53,093 nt of DNA from Symbiodinium natans (lineage: Eukaryota; Sar; Dinophyceae; Suessiales; Symbiodiniaceae), in the NCBI GenBank assembly GCA_905221605.1, contig CAJNDS010002677.1, positions 266,038-319,130 of the forward strand, read 5' to 3'. Shown one piece after another: positions 41,229 to 53,093 of this stretch. The stretch's first letter is position 1; the number at the start of each line of letters is the position of its first letter. A model generated the notes under the pieces. That model did no database searches. It was not told where the DNA came from and saw nothing but the letters and a program-made list of their open reading frames with translations. A program made the translations under genes and the position numbers.

Positions 41229-42764
41229 CGGAGGCGGCGCTAAGGCAGCTTCTCCCTGCTGCCGAAGAGCACCTCCTCCCTTCCTGCTTGCTGCCCCGTG
41301 GGGTGACAGTGCCTTGCTCCCGGAAGGCGAGTGTGCACCTGGACGCCGGCGTGCGTAGCTGGTGGCGCTCCTTTCGGGTCCCTATCCCCCCCCTTTGCAT
41401 GTGCTTGTGTGTGCTTGTGTGTGTTTGTTTTTTGGTTTGTGTGTGTTTGTGTGTGTTTTTTTTTGTTTGTGTGTGTGTGTGTGTTTTTGATTTTGTCCCC
41501 CCATTCTCCGGGCACTCCTCAGGTCATCGTCCGCGCGCCTCGGACTGAGCTGTTCCCGCCTCATCGAACTTGTTTCGCTGGCCAGCCTCAGTCTCCACTT
41601 CACTTCTTCCTTTTGTCTTAAGCGTCTGTCTGGGCATTCGCCCCTGCCTTTGGACTGAGCCTTTTCGCTGCGCCTGGTAAAGCTCGCTTTGCTGGCCAGC
41701 CTCAGTCTCCCACGTCGCGCCCTAGTTTCTGGTTCTAAAGCCTCTTCATTGCAATGATATACTGCTGTTCACCTCGGACTCTCTGGGCGCCTGCCTTTGG
41801 ACTGAGCCTTTTCGCTGCGCCTGGCAAACCTTGCTTTGCTGGCCAGCCTCAGTTCCTGTGTCGCGCCGTGTAGGCCCAGTTTCTCGTTCTCCAACCTCTT
41901 CAGCGCCAAACTCCCTACTCGTGCTGCAAGGCAATAACAAAGTGAGGTGCTGCTGTTCACTTCCAACTCTCTGAACATCCGCCCCTGCCTTTGGGCTGAG
42001 CCTTTTCGCTGCGCTTTGCTGGCCAGCCTCACAGTCTCCCTTGGCCCAGTTTCTCCAGGCTTTTTCGCCGCCTTGGCTGGCTCAAGTGAGTGCTGCAGTT
42101 CACCTCGGACTTTCTGGGCATTCGGCCCTGCCTTTGGACTGAGCCTTTAAGCTCGCTTTGCTGGCGGGCCTCAGTCCTCCCCCCTCCCCTTTCTCTGCCC
42201 CTCCTGCTGCCCTCTTCTGGCGCAGACTAGCCTTCTCGCCTCCAAACCCCTTATCTGGGCCACTTCTGCGTTTTTTGTAGTGAGGCTTGCCCGCTCTATG
42301 CCTTTACCGAGGTTAGTGTGCCAGCGGGAGTCTTTTGCGTGGCTCTCTGCGGACCAAGGTTGTGTCAAGACCACCCTCTTTCCCAGTGCCTTCGAACATC
42401 AGGGTTCCCTGCACCTGTGTCCCGATATTTCCTGCGCCTTTGGCCGCTGCTGGTGCAAGGCAATCAGGCTCAAGTAGCTGCGTCACGTTGGCCAGTGCTC
42501 CCAGCCTGGCGTTGGCTCGTTCCCCTTCGGGGCTGGGGCAATCTCTCACCGACGAGCCCGAAGCAGCGCAGTCGCCAACAAGCCCTCACGCGCACCGCGG
42601 GCCAACACTTCTCGGCGCCTTTCTCATCGCCTTATGGTTGCTAGGAAAGCCTGCAGTCCTGGGCGACCGGTCCAGCGCAGGGCTTCCTTCCTCGTAGGGT
42701 GGCGGAATCAACCAACCTTCCCTTGACCCCGCACTGTACTCCCGGTGCATCTTCGCCAGCCGCT
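41229..42764 (+). repeat. Tandem duplication, unit 1
   Basis: Starts at GGAGGCGGCGCTAAGGCAGC. Contains four diverged sub-repeats of about 150 bp (GCCTTTGGACTGAGCC, CTTTGCTGGCCAGCCTCAG, CACCTCGGACTCTCTGGGC) and a private 255-bp stretch, 41,372-41,626, rich in TGTGTTTG that unit 2 lacks. Frames in this unit on both strands change between copies and look compositional, though a spliced exon around 42,330-42,560 is possible. Confidence 0.75.
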
Positions 42765-43966
42765 GGAGGCGGCACTAAGGCAGCTTCTCCCTGCTGCCGA
42801 AGAGCACCTCCTCCCTTCCTGCTTGCTGCCCCGTGGGGTGACAGTACCTTGGAAGGCGAGTGTGCACCTGGACGCCGGCGTGCGTAGCTGGTGGCGCTGT
42901 CTGGGCATTCGCCCCTGCCTTTGGACTGAGCCTTTTCGCTGCGCCTGGTAAAGCTCGCTTTGCTGGCCAGCCTCAGTCTCCCACGTCGCACCCTAGTTTC
43001 TGGTTCTAGAGCCTCTTCATTGCCATGAAATACTACTGTTCACCTCGGACTCTCTGGGCGCCTGCCTTTGGACTGAGCCTTTTCGCTGCGCCTGGCAAAC
43101 CTTGCTTTGCTGGCCAGCCTCAGTTCCTGTGTCGCGCCGTGTAGGCCCAGTTTCTCGTTCTCCAACCTCTTCAGCGCCAAACCCCCTACTCGTGCTGCAA
43201 GGCAATAACAAAGTGAGGTGCTGCTGTTCACCTCCAACTCTCTGAACATCCGCCCCTGCCTTTGGGCTGAGCCTTTTCGCTGCGCTTTGCTGGCCAGCCT
43301 CACAGTCTCCCTTGGCCCAGTTTCTGGTTGTGTAGCCTCCAGGCTTGTTCGCCGCCTTGGCTGGCTCAAGTGAGTGCTGCAGTTCACCTCGGACTTTCTG
43401 GGCATTCGGCCCTGCCTTTGGACTGAGCCTTTAAGCTCGCTTTGCTGGCCGGCCTCAGTCCTCCCCCCTCCCCTTTCTCTGCCCCTCCTGCTGCCCTCTT
43501 CTGGCGCAGACTAGCCTTCTCGCCTCCAAGCCCCCTATCTGGGCCACTTCTGCGTTTTTTGTAGTGAGGCTTGCCCGCTCTATGCCTTTACCGAGGTTAG
43601 TGTGCCAGCGGGAGTCTTTTGCGTGGCTCTCTGCAGACCAAGGTTGTGTCAAGACCACCCTCTCGCCCAGTGCCTTCGAACATCAGGGTTCCCTGCACCG
43701 GTGTCCGTTATTTCCTGCGCCTTTGGCCGCTGCTGGTGCAAGGCAAACAGGCTCAAGTAGCTGCGTCACGTTGGCCAGTGCTCCCAGCCTGGCGTTGGCT
43801 CGTTCCCCTTCAAGGCTGGGGCAATCTCTCCACCGACGTGCCGGAAGCACCCTCACGCGCACCGCCAGCCAACACTTCTTGGCGCCTTTTGTGGTTACTG
43901 AGAAAATCGACCAGCCTTCCCTTGACCCCGCACTGTGCTCCCGGTGCATCTTCGCCAGTCGCTGGA
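42765..43966 (+). repeat. Tandem duplication, unit 2
   Basis: Repeats unit 1 from GGAGGCGGCACTAAGGCAGC to GCATCTTCGCCAGTCGCTGGA with few substitutions. It lacks the 255-bp stretch and has shorter spacing near its 3' end. Its closeness to unit 1 suggests a recent duplication. Confidence 0.75.
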
Positions 43967-44357
43967 TGCGCTGGTTCCTGCCCTCAGTCGCCTCTCCTCT
44001 TGTTTTATCGGCGATAGTTGGTCGGATTGGTGACAGCATGCTCTGCCGCCGACCAACGCGTTCGGCTGCCACTCCGTAACACATCCTCCTCCCTCGCAGC
44101 CTGGCTCCAGTCCGATGAGAGTGTCCACGTATCACAGGCTTCCGCCTCATCGCCCAACCCTTCTTCCTGCCCAGACCCCTCCCCAAACCCCCCACTTGGA
44201 CCAATTCCGGTTTTTTTTCCTTGTTTCTTTTTTCTAGTACCCATAGTACCCCCTCTGGAACCTCTGGCGGAGGGGGTCGATGACGCTTGCGGAGACCCCC
44301 TGAGATGCTCAGCGGGGAAGAGTGCGGGAGGCCGTGGCCGTATGCCACTGGTCGATT

Positions 44358-44524
<167 letters not shown>

Positions 44525-44744
44525 CTCCTGCCCAGGCAACCGGAGGACAAGCTCGCAAAGCCTTCTTGCCAACGCGCCGAGTTCGAGGCAAGCGCTCCGA
44601 CAAGGCATGTTCTTCGACACGCGACTTCCTGCCAGAGTCCTGCTCGAGACCCCGTAAAACGAGCAAGCTCAATCAGTGTGTCCTACAAGTCTGCCCTACG
44701 TAGCCCGTTAGCGGGACTTGCATCTTCTCTTTGCTCCTCTGCAG

Positions 44745-44900
44745 GGCCACATACTCCACCCGAACCGAGACGTCTCCCAGCAATCTCTCGCCGACGTGCT
44801 CGGTTTCTGCGGCCACTTCCTCAGCAATCGCCTCGCAATCTCCGACTACACCGACGACGGCAAGTGGCTCATCTCCTCCGAACAGCTGCATCGCTGCAAA
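44745..44900 (+). CDS. Unrecognised gene C, exon
   Basis: After an excellent acceptor, CTTTGCTCCTCTGCAG, the frame reads GHILHPNRDVSQQSLADVLG, then FCGHFLSNRLAISDYTDDGK and WLISSEQLHRCK. It ends at AAA/GCAGAC, a GC donor. Clearly protein-like. No family recognised. Confidence 0.5.
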
Positions 44901-45185
44901 GCAGACAACGTCCCATGCCCTGCTGGTTGTCCTTCCATAGTCGCCACGACCGCCCCAACCGAGGCTGCAAGACATCTGCCGCATCTTCCCTGCGCCCAGG
45001 CTCCTGGAGCCGCATTACCGACTCACGCTTCAGGCGGAGCTGACGTGCGCCATGACGACCCTTGCACCGCCAGGCACTGCGACGGTTGAGCGACTTCCAG
45101 TCCCACAGTCGCTGGCCTCTCGCCCTTGACAAAAACATGCAGGCATGTCGCTCGTTCTTGTGATTATCTGCCTGGCAGTCAGCTG

Positions 45186-45632
45186 AGGAACGGGAGCAAC
45201 TCCCGCCTGTTTGGCACGTGGGTTGGGTCCGAGCCTGCCAACCTGCTGACCGACGTCTTGGAGCTGCTCCAGAACGTCCCGTGCGTGTGCTCCAGGAGAG
45301 CCACGCTGCTGGAAACTCTCTCAGGAGCCCTCACCCTGCTCGCCTTCTGCTGTTGCGCCACCCCGCAGCCCCTGCCAGGACCTGCAGGCGGAGATCTCAT
45401 CGCCATCAACGCCTGCAAGTGCGTGCAAGTTCTGCAGAGCCTCGGCTGCCAGTGACACACCACCGTTTGTGAGCCTTTTCCGCTGCGACTCAGGAACTTC
45501 TGCTTGCTCAAACGCAGCGCCTCGTCGGCACTGAAACTGCAGGACTGTCCTGCTGTTTTGCTTGCGATAGGCGGCTGGCGACTCGACGATGTGCCAGCAG
45601 TGCGACACTGCGTCAAAGACATCTGCCTCTAG
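45186..45632 (+). CDS. Unrecognised gene C, last exon(s) with in-frame TGA
   Basis: The frame reads SEPANLLTDVLELLQNVPCV, CSRRATLLETLSGALTLLAF and GGDLIAINACKCVQVLQSLG. It then meets TGA at 45,453 and continues in the same frame, PFPLRLRNFCLLKRSASSAL, KLQDCPAVLLAIGGWRLDDV and RHCVKDICL before TAG at 45,630. Leu-rich amphipathic helices on both sides look like one protein. The internal TGA could be a disabling mutation, a recoded codon, or spliced out. Confidence 0.45.
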
Positions 45633-45639
45633 GCCCGCG

Positions 45640-46790
45640 GCTCAACCCGCAGCAACAACGACAGTCCGACAAACCTGACCTCACATAGCTTGAAACCGAA
45701 CACTACCCTGTAACCTGTGCTCAGGCACCGCATCGATGTCTGCGGTGCTGCTCGCCGCTGGCACAGTTCAAGGCGGCCCGTGCTCGATTGAATCGTAGAG
45801 CAACCTTCGTGATCCTTAAAAATTCACAAACCCATTCCTTCAAGTTGCAGTGCCTCCTGCTTGTTCGGTTCGTAGCCGTTCAGGTTAGACATACAGCTCT
45901 AGCCTCAGGGTACTCACATGCTGCAAGATATGCCTGCCTGTTGCATCTCCCTTGATCCCGGGGTCAGCTCGATGGCACAGTTTACACTTAGAAGCAACCA
46001 ATGACCGATCGAGACCTGCATGCGTGCACGACTTCCGAGACCCAGTGAGAAACCCCGAAACCAGCCACTCGAATTCAAATGCCTCCTACCTGCTAGGTTG
46101 TACTTACAGCTCTGACCTCAACAGACTGCCCCGAGATGTCTCCAAGGTATGCCTGCCTGCTGCACCTTCCTTTGTCCGCGGGGCCGCCATAGCGCTGTCG
46201 AACCTGGCCAGCTTCGCCGTTCGCCTCTTTGGTTGGCCTCCTTTGGTTAAAAGCCTTGCTCAGCAGACATCGGGAATTTGTGTGTGAGAGTGACTGCTGG
46301 AAGTTTCGGTTTCAGGGTTTACATCGTCTCTCCTTAACCCTCAAACCCAAGCTTGGCCCTGCAATTTGAGACATGTCTACACCTAAGACTGCTGCCACTG
46401 TAGGCCTAACAGCTCGGGTTTCTGCATCCGAACCCTAGGCCCTCAATCTTGACCCCGTGCCTAGCTAAACCGCCTCTCCCCTGCAGCCGACCAGGTTGTC
46501 AGCTGTCGCTTCGCAGCCTCTGCGATCTGTTTCTAGTCTTTTCCTTGAGCCATACTGGCTGCTGCGCGTGACATATAGAGCGTTGCTCCCACCGCCGACA
46601 CACTGACAATGCTGAGGCCGCGCCGACCAAAAAAGCCGTGACCCCAAAGCTCGAGAAGATTTGAAACACCCTTGAAAGTCTCCCCCCAACACTCGCACGC
46701 CCGAACCCTCTCGTCCGTAAAGCTTCCACGACTGAACAGCGCGGTCTTCACACCTGTGCCCTAGCTTTCGCTCGCCCTGTTTTCAAGTGG
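45640..46790. other. No recognised gene
   Basis: Short frames without motifs. Degenerate AACCCT/GGGTTT words lie at 46,310-46,450. Confidence 0.35.
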
Positions 46791-46794
46791 AGAA

Positions 46795-47330
46795 AAGTAG
46801 GGAGTGAGGGACAGTACGGGGTGTGGGGGCTGGGGGGGAGGGGTGGGTGTGAGTGTGGGAGCGTTGAGGGGGTTGGGTCAAAGTGACAGGTCGGGGGCGG
46901 AGGGCGGTCGGGTGGAGAGTTGGGGGTGGGAGAGAGAAGATAAGTGGAGCAGGGGACAAGATACGAGGGGACTGGAGCGTGGTGTCATGAGGGGGTAGGC
47001 GGGGGGGTGGGACGCAGCAGTAATGGGTGGAAATGTGGACACCAATTCACCGTCGTTGCAGGCGAAGTCGTGGTGAAATGTGTAGGGAGAGTGGGGGGAG
47101 CGTCAGGGCGGGCGTGCGTTGGACCACCCGAAACACAAGAGATTGGTCAAGGCCGGAGTAGGAGCTACAGTGGTAAGTGGACAAATGGAGGAGCAGGGGT
47201 CAGGGCTACAGAAACAGGGATTGGGGATGGAGGGTTTCGGGAATGGAGGGGAGGGGTAGAGGGTGAGGGTGATGAGAGGACTACCGGAAATGGTAGTGGG
47301 GTGGGGGTGAGAGGAGAGTTGGGCGCTCTC
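46795..47330. repeat. G-rich low-complexity tract
   Basis: GGGGTGGG, GGGGAG and GGTGTGAG runs, nearly C-free in its first half. It switches at about 47,340 to a C-rich tract (CACCCCCCACCCACACCCCC) reaching about 47,560. Mirror in composition of the tract at 25,550-26,215. Confidence 0.7.
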
Positions 47331-47819
47331 TGCTCTCCCTCTTCTCGACCCAACCCCCAACAAGTTCCAGCACACGCCCCCACCCCCCACCCACACCCCC
47401 CCCCAACACCCCCCTGCCCTATGCCGGACGCACCCCTCCTGCTGGACCCAACCCCCAACAACCCCTTGTCGAAGCAATGTTTTTCGGGGTTCCCCCCCAC
47501 ACCCAGGCGTTCCAACACACGAGCCTTCCACACCCCCCTAATCCATGCCTTGGCACCTGGTACGGCAGGGCCATGATGGGGGCCATGGGGGCCATGGGCC
47601 ACGGGGGCATGTGGTGCGGAGCGGGCATGCACTGGAGCCCTGAAAACTCAGAGCACTGGGGGCTACCGGCGAGGGTTTGGGCGTGCTGAGGCCATGGGTG
47701 CCAGGGGTCGAGCGGCGGGGGTCTGGGCATGCGCGGGAACGTACTCAGGGAATGGAGAGCACTATGGGTCTTCACTGACGCCGCCCCCGCTCCAGCTGGG
47801 GTCGGCGGATACAGTGCAG

Positions 47820-47955
47820 ACATGCATATACACATATATGTATATGCATATACATATATATATATATATATTATATGTGTATGTGTGTATAAATATAAAT
47901 AAATAAATAAATATAAAAAAAAAATAAATAAATAAATATATATATATGTACATAT
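47820..47955. repeat. TA and AAAT microsatellites
   Basis: (TA)n runs, then (AAAT)n and a second (TA)n run. Confidence 0.85.
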
Positions 47956-47959
47956 TAGC

Positions 47960-48900
47960 AGAAAAGTGCGCTCCCACGGCCCCTGTTTTGTTTCCCCGCG
48001 ATGGTGCTCAAGGGCTTCAACGAGGGAGGCCCATGAGGCCCTTAGAACAGCAACTCCGGACCTGAAACTTAGAAGCGTCTTCGCTCGCTATGCGCTGCAA
48101 CTTAGCCGCTTGGGAACTTGCAGCACCGTGGCGTTGCTGTGTTCGCTAGAAGCATTGTAGGCGGCACAGTCGAGAGTCTTGTGTGGAAGGGTGGCGTCTA
48201 CGTGTTGCGTTGGTTGGGGCAATGGCTTCCACTTCTACAATCTCGCAGGCCTGCGCTGTGTCGCTGCTGCTCCGGGGCTCCTGGCAGTGGCAAAGCCTGC
48301 AGGGCTTCTGAGACTTTCAATGAAGGGGGCTTGCAGGGACCTTCCCTGATCCTGATTGAGTTCATTCAGGTCGACGTATATAATCTTCTGCCGATTCGAG
48401 TTCGGGGGTGCATAAGGGCAAGAACGGGCACGCGCGGCTACAGACATCGTCCTCCCTGCTAGCAGTGTCAGTGTTGAAACGCCTTTCTGAGCTTGATCAT
48501 TGGGAAGCAGTGCCCCATGGCGAGTACGGAATCCAGTGTTGGCACGTTCCAAATTAGTTGCTGGATGTTTGAAGACTCTAGTTAACCAAGTTAAGGATCA
48601 CCTCAGAGGCTGCGGCTCGGATGTAGAGGAAGGGGGATTGCAGCGACACGGTGGCAGCGCTGGGCTGCAAGAAGAGCCTTTATTTGATGTGTCTAAGCTT
48701 CGTGTTGCCTCAGAGCTTTATCGATGGACTCTTCACTTACCACCCTAAGACACCTACACGTCAGCTTGTCTAGAGAAACCGTCCATTCTGATTCGACGCG
48801 AAGATTAAGGTGATGCAGTTGGTGTCAAGGCTTGGGCGGGCACGAGCAAGTTACTGGACAGTTGCTGGAGCCTCAACCCTACAGACTACAGACCCTCCAC
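47960..48900. other. No recognised gene
   Basis: Could contain the 5' exons of the pseudouridine synthase, but no motif was found. Confidence 0.3.
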
Positions 48901-48925
48901 TGAAATACACCCCAAAGCAAAACGA

Positions 48926-50736
48926 CCCACACTGCCCCACGGAAGGTGGCGGGCGAAGCAAGGCCTCAGCACCCAGATCATGAGGCTCTCCCGCCTGGAT
49001 GCGCAGACCTCTGGCGTGCTCCCCGTGGCCTTGGCCCCGTGCGGCTCAGGTGCCGCAGGAAAGTTGTAACATTGTAGCAAACGGCTTCATGCACGGTTAA
49101 GGGGGCTTCGCAGGACGGTTAGACGCTTAGCAGAGGAGGCCCCAAGACTCTCATGGCAATGCGAAACCCAAACCAGGGCACTTGAGTTTCAGAAGCTCAG
49201 GATTCCAGATTCGAGTTAGCAGATGCCTAGGAACACCGTAGAGGAGCTTGCGCCGTAGCAACTAAATCAAGAGAACCTCGCACAACTGCATTTTTCTTGC
49301 ACCTGCTCCAATGCTAGCACCGGCAGTTCGAGGCGTGACCAGTTGGTACCAGCTGCAGTTTGCTGCGCGAAAGGTGCAGCTGGGAAGGGATGGAAAGGGG
49401 CAAGGAACGTTAGGCTCAGAGTTCGATCACAATGCCGCTTAAGTAGCAGATTTTGTCATGGATTGAAGCGGGTAGGCTCGCTGCCCACGGCTCAACCGCA
49501 AGCGATCTCAAGAGGCAGAAAACCAGATGCGTACAGATGGAAACCCTGCAAGCCGAGCGAAGTCCCGAAGGTTAGGAAGAAGTACCTCCTCCTGTGCTCG
49601 GGGAAGCCTCTGCCAGATGGCGTGCAAGGCACCATTGCGGCTCAGAGTGGCAAAGAGATGGATCCTTGTTTTTGGATGTGCGATTTGGTAGGTGCGGTAT
49701 GCGGCAGAAAGAGTTATTGGCAGTGATGGCGCCATACAACTCTACGAGATTGCAGGTGTCAGGGCACGTAGGTGTTTGCAGTGTTTTGTTCATGGCGCAC
49801 TGCGTAGCCCGCGATGTCCGGAGAGTCTTAGGGATCAGCTCGCATGGCGCGCGAAGTGGCGTCCTTGCAAAGGTTGCCATGGCGCAGTGCACAGCGCAAG
49901 CATTCACAAGTTTAGTGGAACTTTCCCGCCCGCCCCGATGTAAAAGTTGGTGGGTGCCGGAGCTTCCCGCATGGAGGAAAGCATGCGAAATGCGTAATCT
50001 GCCTTGAAGAGCGCATGATAGGTTCAGGGCTTCATCAGAATCCATGGCAAAGCCTGGGTCCGGACTGGCAACAAAAGGGTGTCGGAGCTTCCCAGGTTCA
50101 GTCTGTGCTCATGCGACGTACCATTGGTGCTGCACAACGCCGGTCTGTATCAAGTGGTGGAAAGTTTGCCGCAGTTCCCCATAAACTTGAAGGGATGACG
50201 ATGGGCAGAGGGTGGTCCATGAGGTTGCGCCCCTGGTCAGCGGCCCTTCCACTGAACAATCTGTGGCTTGGGATTTTATTTGGGAGCGCTGCTTTTGTTC
50301 TTTGTGGGCGCCTGTCCACTCCTCCTGATGCAGTTTGCGCCCTGCATCTCAAAAGAGACTGGAGCCGGGAATCTTAGGCCATGAAGTCTGTCTGGTCATC
50401 AGCAGGGAAGGAGGCCAGCCATCGTGCCATTGAGATTCCGTGAGATTCCAACATACAATGCACTGGCCTGAATGCCTTGCGGAGGCACGCACCGTTTACA
50501 AGGTGCTTCGCACCTTCACGCTGCCTCTGCAGACCTTGATGCTGGTGCAAGCAGAGCCGCCGCCCTGCCAAAACGACTTGCGTTTGGGCCCACAACAGTC
50601 CCGCAACAGTTTCATCCCTAGGTGCTTGAAGGTGCTTGAAGCATCCTGAAGCCTAGGCAGACCGGGCGGACCCACCAAATCCGCGCGCACTTTGCGGGCA
50701 TCGGGCGCCCGATCCTATGCGACCGCACCTATGGAG
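48926..50736 (+). CDS. RluA-family pseudouridine synthase, at least five exons
   Basis: Exons recognised by motif, in the family order. About 48,926-49,045: RLSRLDAQTSGVLPVALAP, with catalytic Asp at 48,998-49,000 in the R-L-D-x2-T-S-G motif. About 49,353-49,373: LQFAARK. 49,571 to about 49,630: VRKKYLLLCSGKPLPDGVQG, the K-x-YL-x-L-x-x-G strand. About 50,465-50,556: ARTVYKVLRTFTLPLQTLML. About 50,657-50,736: TGRTHQIRAHFAGIGRPILC, then DRTYG, the family's TGRTHQIR motif. Exons 2 and 3 join in phase 0 (CGAAAG/GTGCAG to CCGAAG/GTTAGG), restoring QFAARKVRKKYL. These enzymes convert uridine to pseudouridine in rRNA or tRNA, often in organelles. The 5' part, any targeting peptide and the 3' end were not found. 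The first exon ends at TAA 49,066 if unspliced. Confidence 0.75.
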
Positions 50737-50759
50737 GCTTCCAGCTGCAGTTTATGAGA

Positions 50760-53093
50760 AACATGGAGGGAATCCGCATTTTGGCCCTTCAAGCCTTCAA
50801 GCCCCCTTACAGCCTACCTTGATCGTTGCCAATAAGAGCTTCACTTGTTTTCATCTAACCTGCATGTTCATGAGCTTCACGCACATTAAAGTTCAGTCAG
50901 TAGCAGCAAACTTCGTTATTGTCAAATGATGCTAGAATGCATGTAAGGTGGCATGAAAGGTTCGGCTTTAGGAATTGGCGGACGCAGTGATGGAGGAGAT
51001 TCTGCGGCTTCTGATAAACTTTGGCCAAGCATTATGTATGTTTTGGATTTGCTGTTCATTCTCTATCATAAAGTCATTTTGCTACGTTTAGTTTTGTCTG
51101 AACTGAAACACGCTTTGCTCTTCCACCATTCCCTTGCGATGAGAAGTCGCGAGAGCCAGCTCGTCAGAGCGCGTGAGAGTTGCCGTTTACCAATCAAGCT
51201 CTCAAGTCTTCAGGTGGATCAAAAAACGACCGCGGTCTCTAAGGTGTCCGAAAACCATGAGTAGTGGCCACGGGGCGGGGGTGCGCAGCAACACTCGGGG
51301 GCCTATTCAAGATGTGTCAGCTGCAACGTTGTAACCCTCAGCGAAAGATCTCGCAATGCCTTGCAAAACGAACCCGCCCTCACCTTGTGCAACGGGGCTC
51401 GGACATGTGGATCGCCTTGTGTCTTCTAGTTCTCTTAGAAGCTTATTTGTTGAAAGCTTTTTTGAGGGCAGAGGGGTTGGTGGTTTTTTTGTTTGTCAAA
51501 GGTTGTTTCTGCCGAGTGGTTCGTCCAGCTATGCAGGTGGCAAGGAAGGCAATAGACCCGAAACTTCTAAGCCCCAAATCTCAGCTATGCCTTTCAGCGA
51601 GGTCCAGTGGGATCGGGACGTTCAGGTAGCCTCGATGAGTTTAGGATTTCCCCGAATTCTTTTGGGATTTTGATTCGATCCTCAATTCGCACACCCAGAA
51701 GACGCTCTGCGGACAACCCGACGCTCAGACGATCAGACACCCAGACACCCAGACTTCAGAATCGGAATCGAGACGCTACTTTGGGAATCCGGCTTAAAGA
51801 GGCTTGTTCTTGACTCGACATATCGTACTTGTCCATGCGGACGGCTACGGTGCAGTGGCACGTGGGACCCAAAGGCTCTAACGAGCCAAACCATGCAAGG
51901 ACACAAAGCTGTCCGGGCATTGCCAGGCTGTCCATGATGCTTCCTTGCTTCGTGAGTTGCAGTTGCTTCGACACCCTGCACCTGTGAAGATGTCATGCTT
52001 TCACCGCGTATGATAAGCTGCGCCGAACCTTTTGCAGTTCTTTCCAATGCAAATGGGAATAATTGCGTGCGTGTGTCCATGCGTGGCTTTGCCCAAGAGC
52101 CCAGGCCCCTTTAGATGCCATCGGAAGCCTCCATGTGCAGGGACACTCTGTTTTGGCCAAAGACGGTCTTATGCGAATACAAAGCGATCACAGCTAAAGA
52201 GCTGCCATTCGCCAAGCTTCTGCACTGAGGCTTCGATCCATCCTGGTGCCCCCGCCTATTCCTACACTGTCGTCAGGTGCCCTGGCCATCAGTGAATCGT
52301 TGTGCGTGAAGCATCGCAGGCTTCTAGGACGGGCATGTGTTGAGAAAGTGCAACATAGGAAAATTCAAGCCCTTTTTTCTCCGTGCAGCCTTGGCCCTCT
52401 ATAGGCCGCCACCGCCACCCCAGGGCACCCGCAAGGCTGCCCCAAGCCGAGGTCGCTTTGCAGGACGTGGCCGGTCGCCCTTTCGCAGCCGAGGCTCCAC
52501 TGTCTGCGGAGCTCCAGGAGGCGGGCTTAAAATTTAAGGAGTTTAGGAGGGCATCAGCTGATTGCCAATGGCCCGGAAGAGGATGTTCTTCTGTGCTGTG
52601 CATTCGAGGCGCTGGGCCATCTGCAGGACCTGGCTGCAGGCTGACCCGAGACTCTCAGCTGCAGATGGCGCAATCAGGAATGTACTCCTTCAACTCCACC
52701 TAGTAACTGACCTAGTATAAACCTGGTGAATCGGAGGTCCTTTTGCGTGCTCGTCTGGCCCCATTAGGACAGCACGTGCTGCTAAACATTGTATGCCGTT
52801 TAGGACAGAAAAGATGGCGCGTGGCTTATGATGACGGGGTATGCTGGTGTGAGTATTTCTGAGGTGCGCACGTCTAGTTTGTTGTAGCTGCCTCCCACGT
52901 CTACACGCACCTCCGACCTGTACAGCATGCGCTTTATCGACCCACACACTAGCAACTCCGACAACGCTTTGAACCCATCCTAAACCGTCCTTAATGCGAA
53001 ACAGCAATCGTTCGACCCGGGCCTTGACGACATCAATGAAGAAACCTATGCCTCTGGTGTGGCGCCTGCTGTGCCGCTCTGCTGAGCTCCGGC
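50760..53093. other. No recognised gene
   Basis: Short frames without motif. A frame at 52,383-52,550 (VALQDVAGRPFAAEAPLSAE, LQEAGLKFKEF) is protein-like but has no clear splice sites or family. A CAGACACC short repeat lies at 51,725-51,755. Confidence 0.3.

Noticed and set aside
46544-46560. A spliced-leader-like sequence on the minus strand, AGCCAGTATGGCTCAAG.
   Set aside because: Two mismatches to the DinoSL 3' part and no gene or retroelement start beside it. It may be chance.

Overview
The window looks like nuclear DNA of a dinoflagellate, most likely in or near Symbiodiniaceae. Five things point this way: TTTAGGG-type repeats; a 17-nt stretch identical to the 3' part of the dinoflagellate spliced leader (DinoSL); small exons whose best-fitting junctions include GC and GA donors as well as GT; a low density of recognisable genes; and decayed retroelements, foldbacks and microsatellites between exons. 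No bacterial operon, rRNA, tRNA or CRISPR array was seen. Exon models were made by eye from reading frames, splice-site phase and comparison between paralogous stretches inside the window, so boundaries are provisional.

Layout. 1.6-2.9 kb (+): 3' end of gene A, a PilJ-like repeat protein with a C-terminal membrane helix. 4.3-5.7 kb: interstitial telomere-like DNA and long G/C runs between two blocks of one degenerate minisatellite. 6.1-23.8 kb (+): exons of gene B, a paralogue of gene A with a signal peptide, PilJ sensor-type domains and the same C-terminal membrane helix. Lying between gene B exons are a gag-only LTR retrotransposon on the minus strand (7,885-11,299), a foldback (13,696-13,794) and a decayed LINE (about 18.5-20.5 kb) preceded by a spliced-leader relic. 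25.2-33.3 kb (+): a trail of single pentatricopeptide (PPR) motifs. 34.6-36.8 kb: an AT-rich element with inverted ends in (TA)n. 37.6-40.0 kb: a second inverted-end element filled with an alternating tandem array of about 117 bp. 40.4-45.6 kb (+): exon-like frames of an unrecognised gene around a tandem duplication. 48.9-50.7 kb (+): exons of an RluA-family pseudouridine synthase. The rest is low-complexity or unassigned sequence.

How the parts relate. Genes A and B look like neighbouring copies of one family of secreted, membrane-anchored receptors whose sensor domain is otherwise typical of bacterial chemotaxis and nitrate sensors. Gene B has grown large through insertions in its introns. 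The PPR motifs and the pseudouridine synthase fit organelle RNA processing. The observations most worth following are the spliced-leader-like sequence in both LTRs of the gag-only element, the spliced-leader relic upstream of the LINE, the exon-by-exon comparison of genes A and B, and the two neighbouring inverted-end elements.
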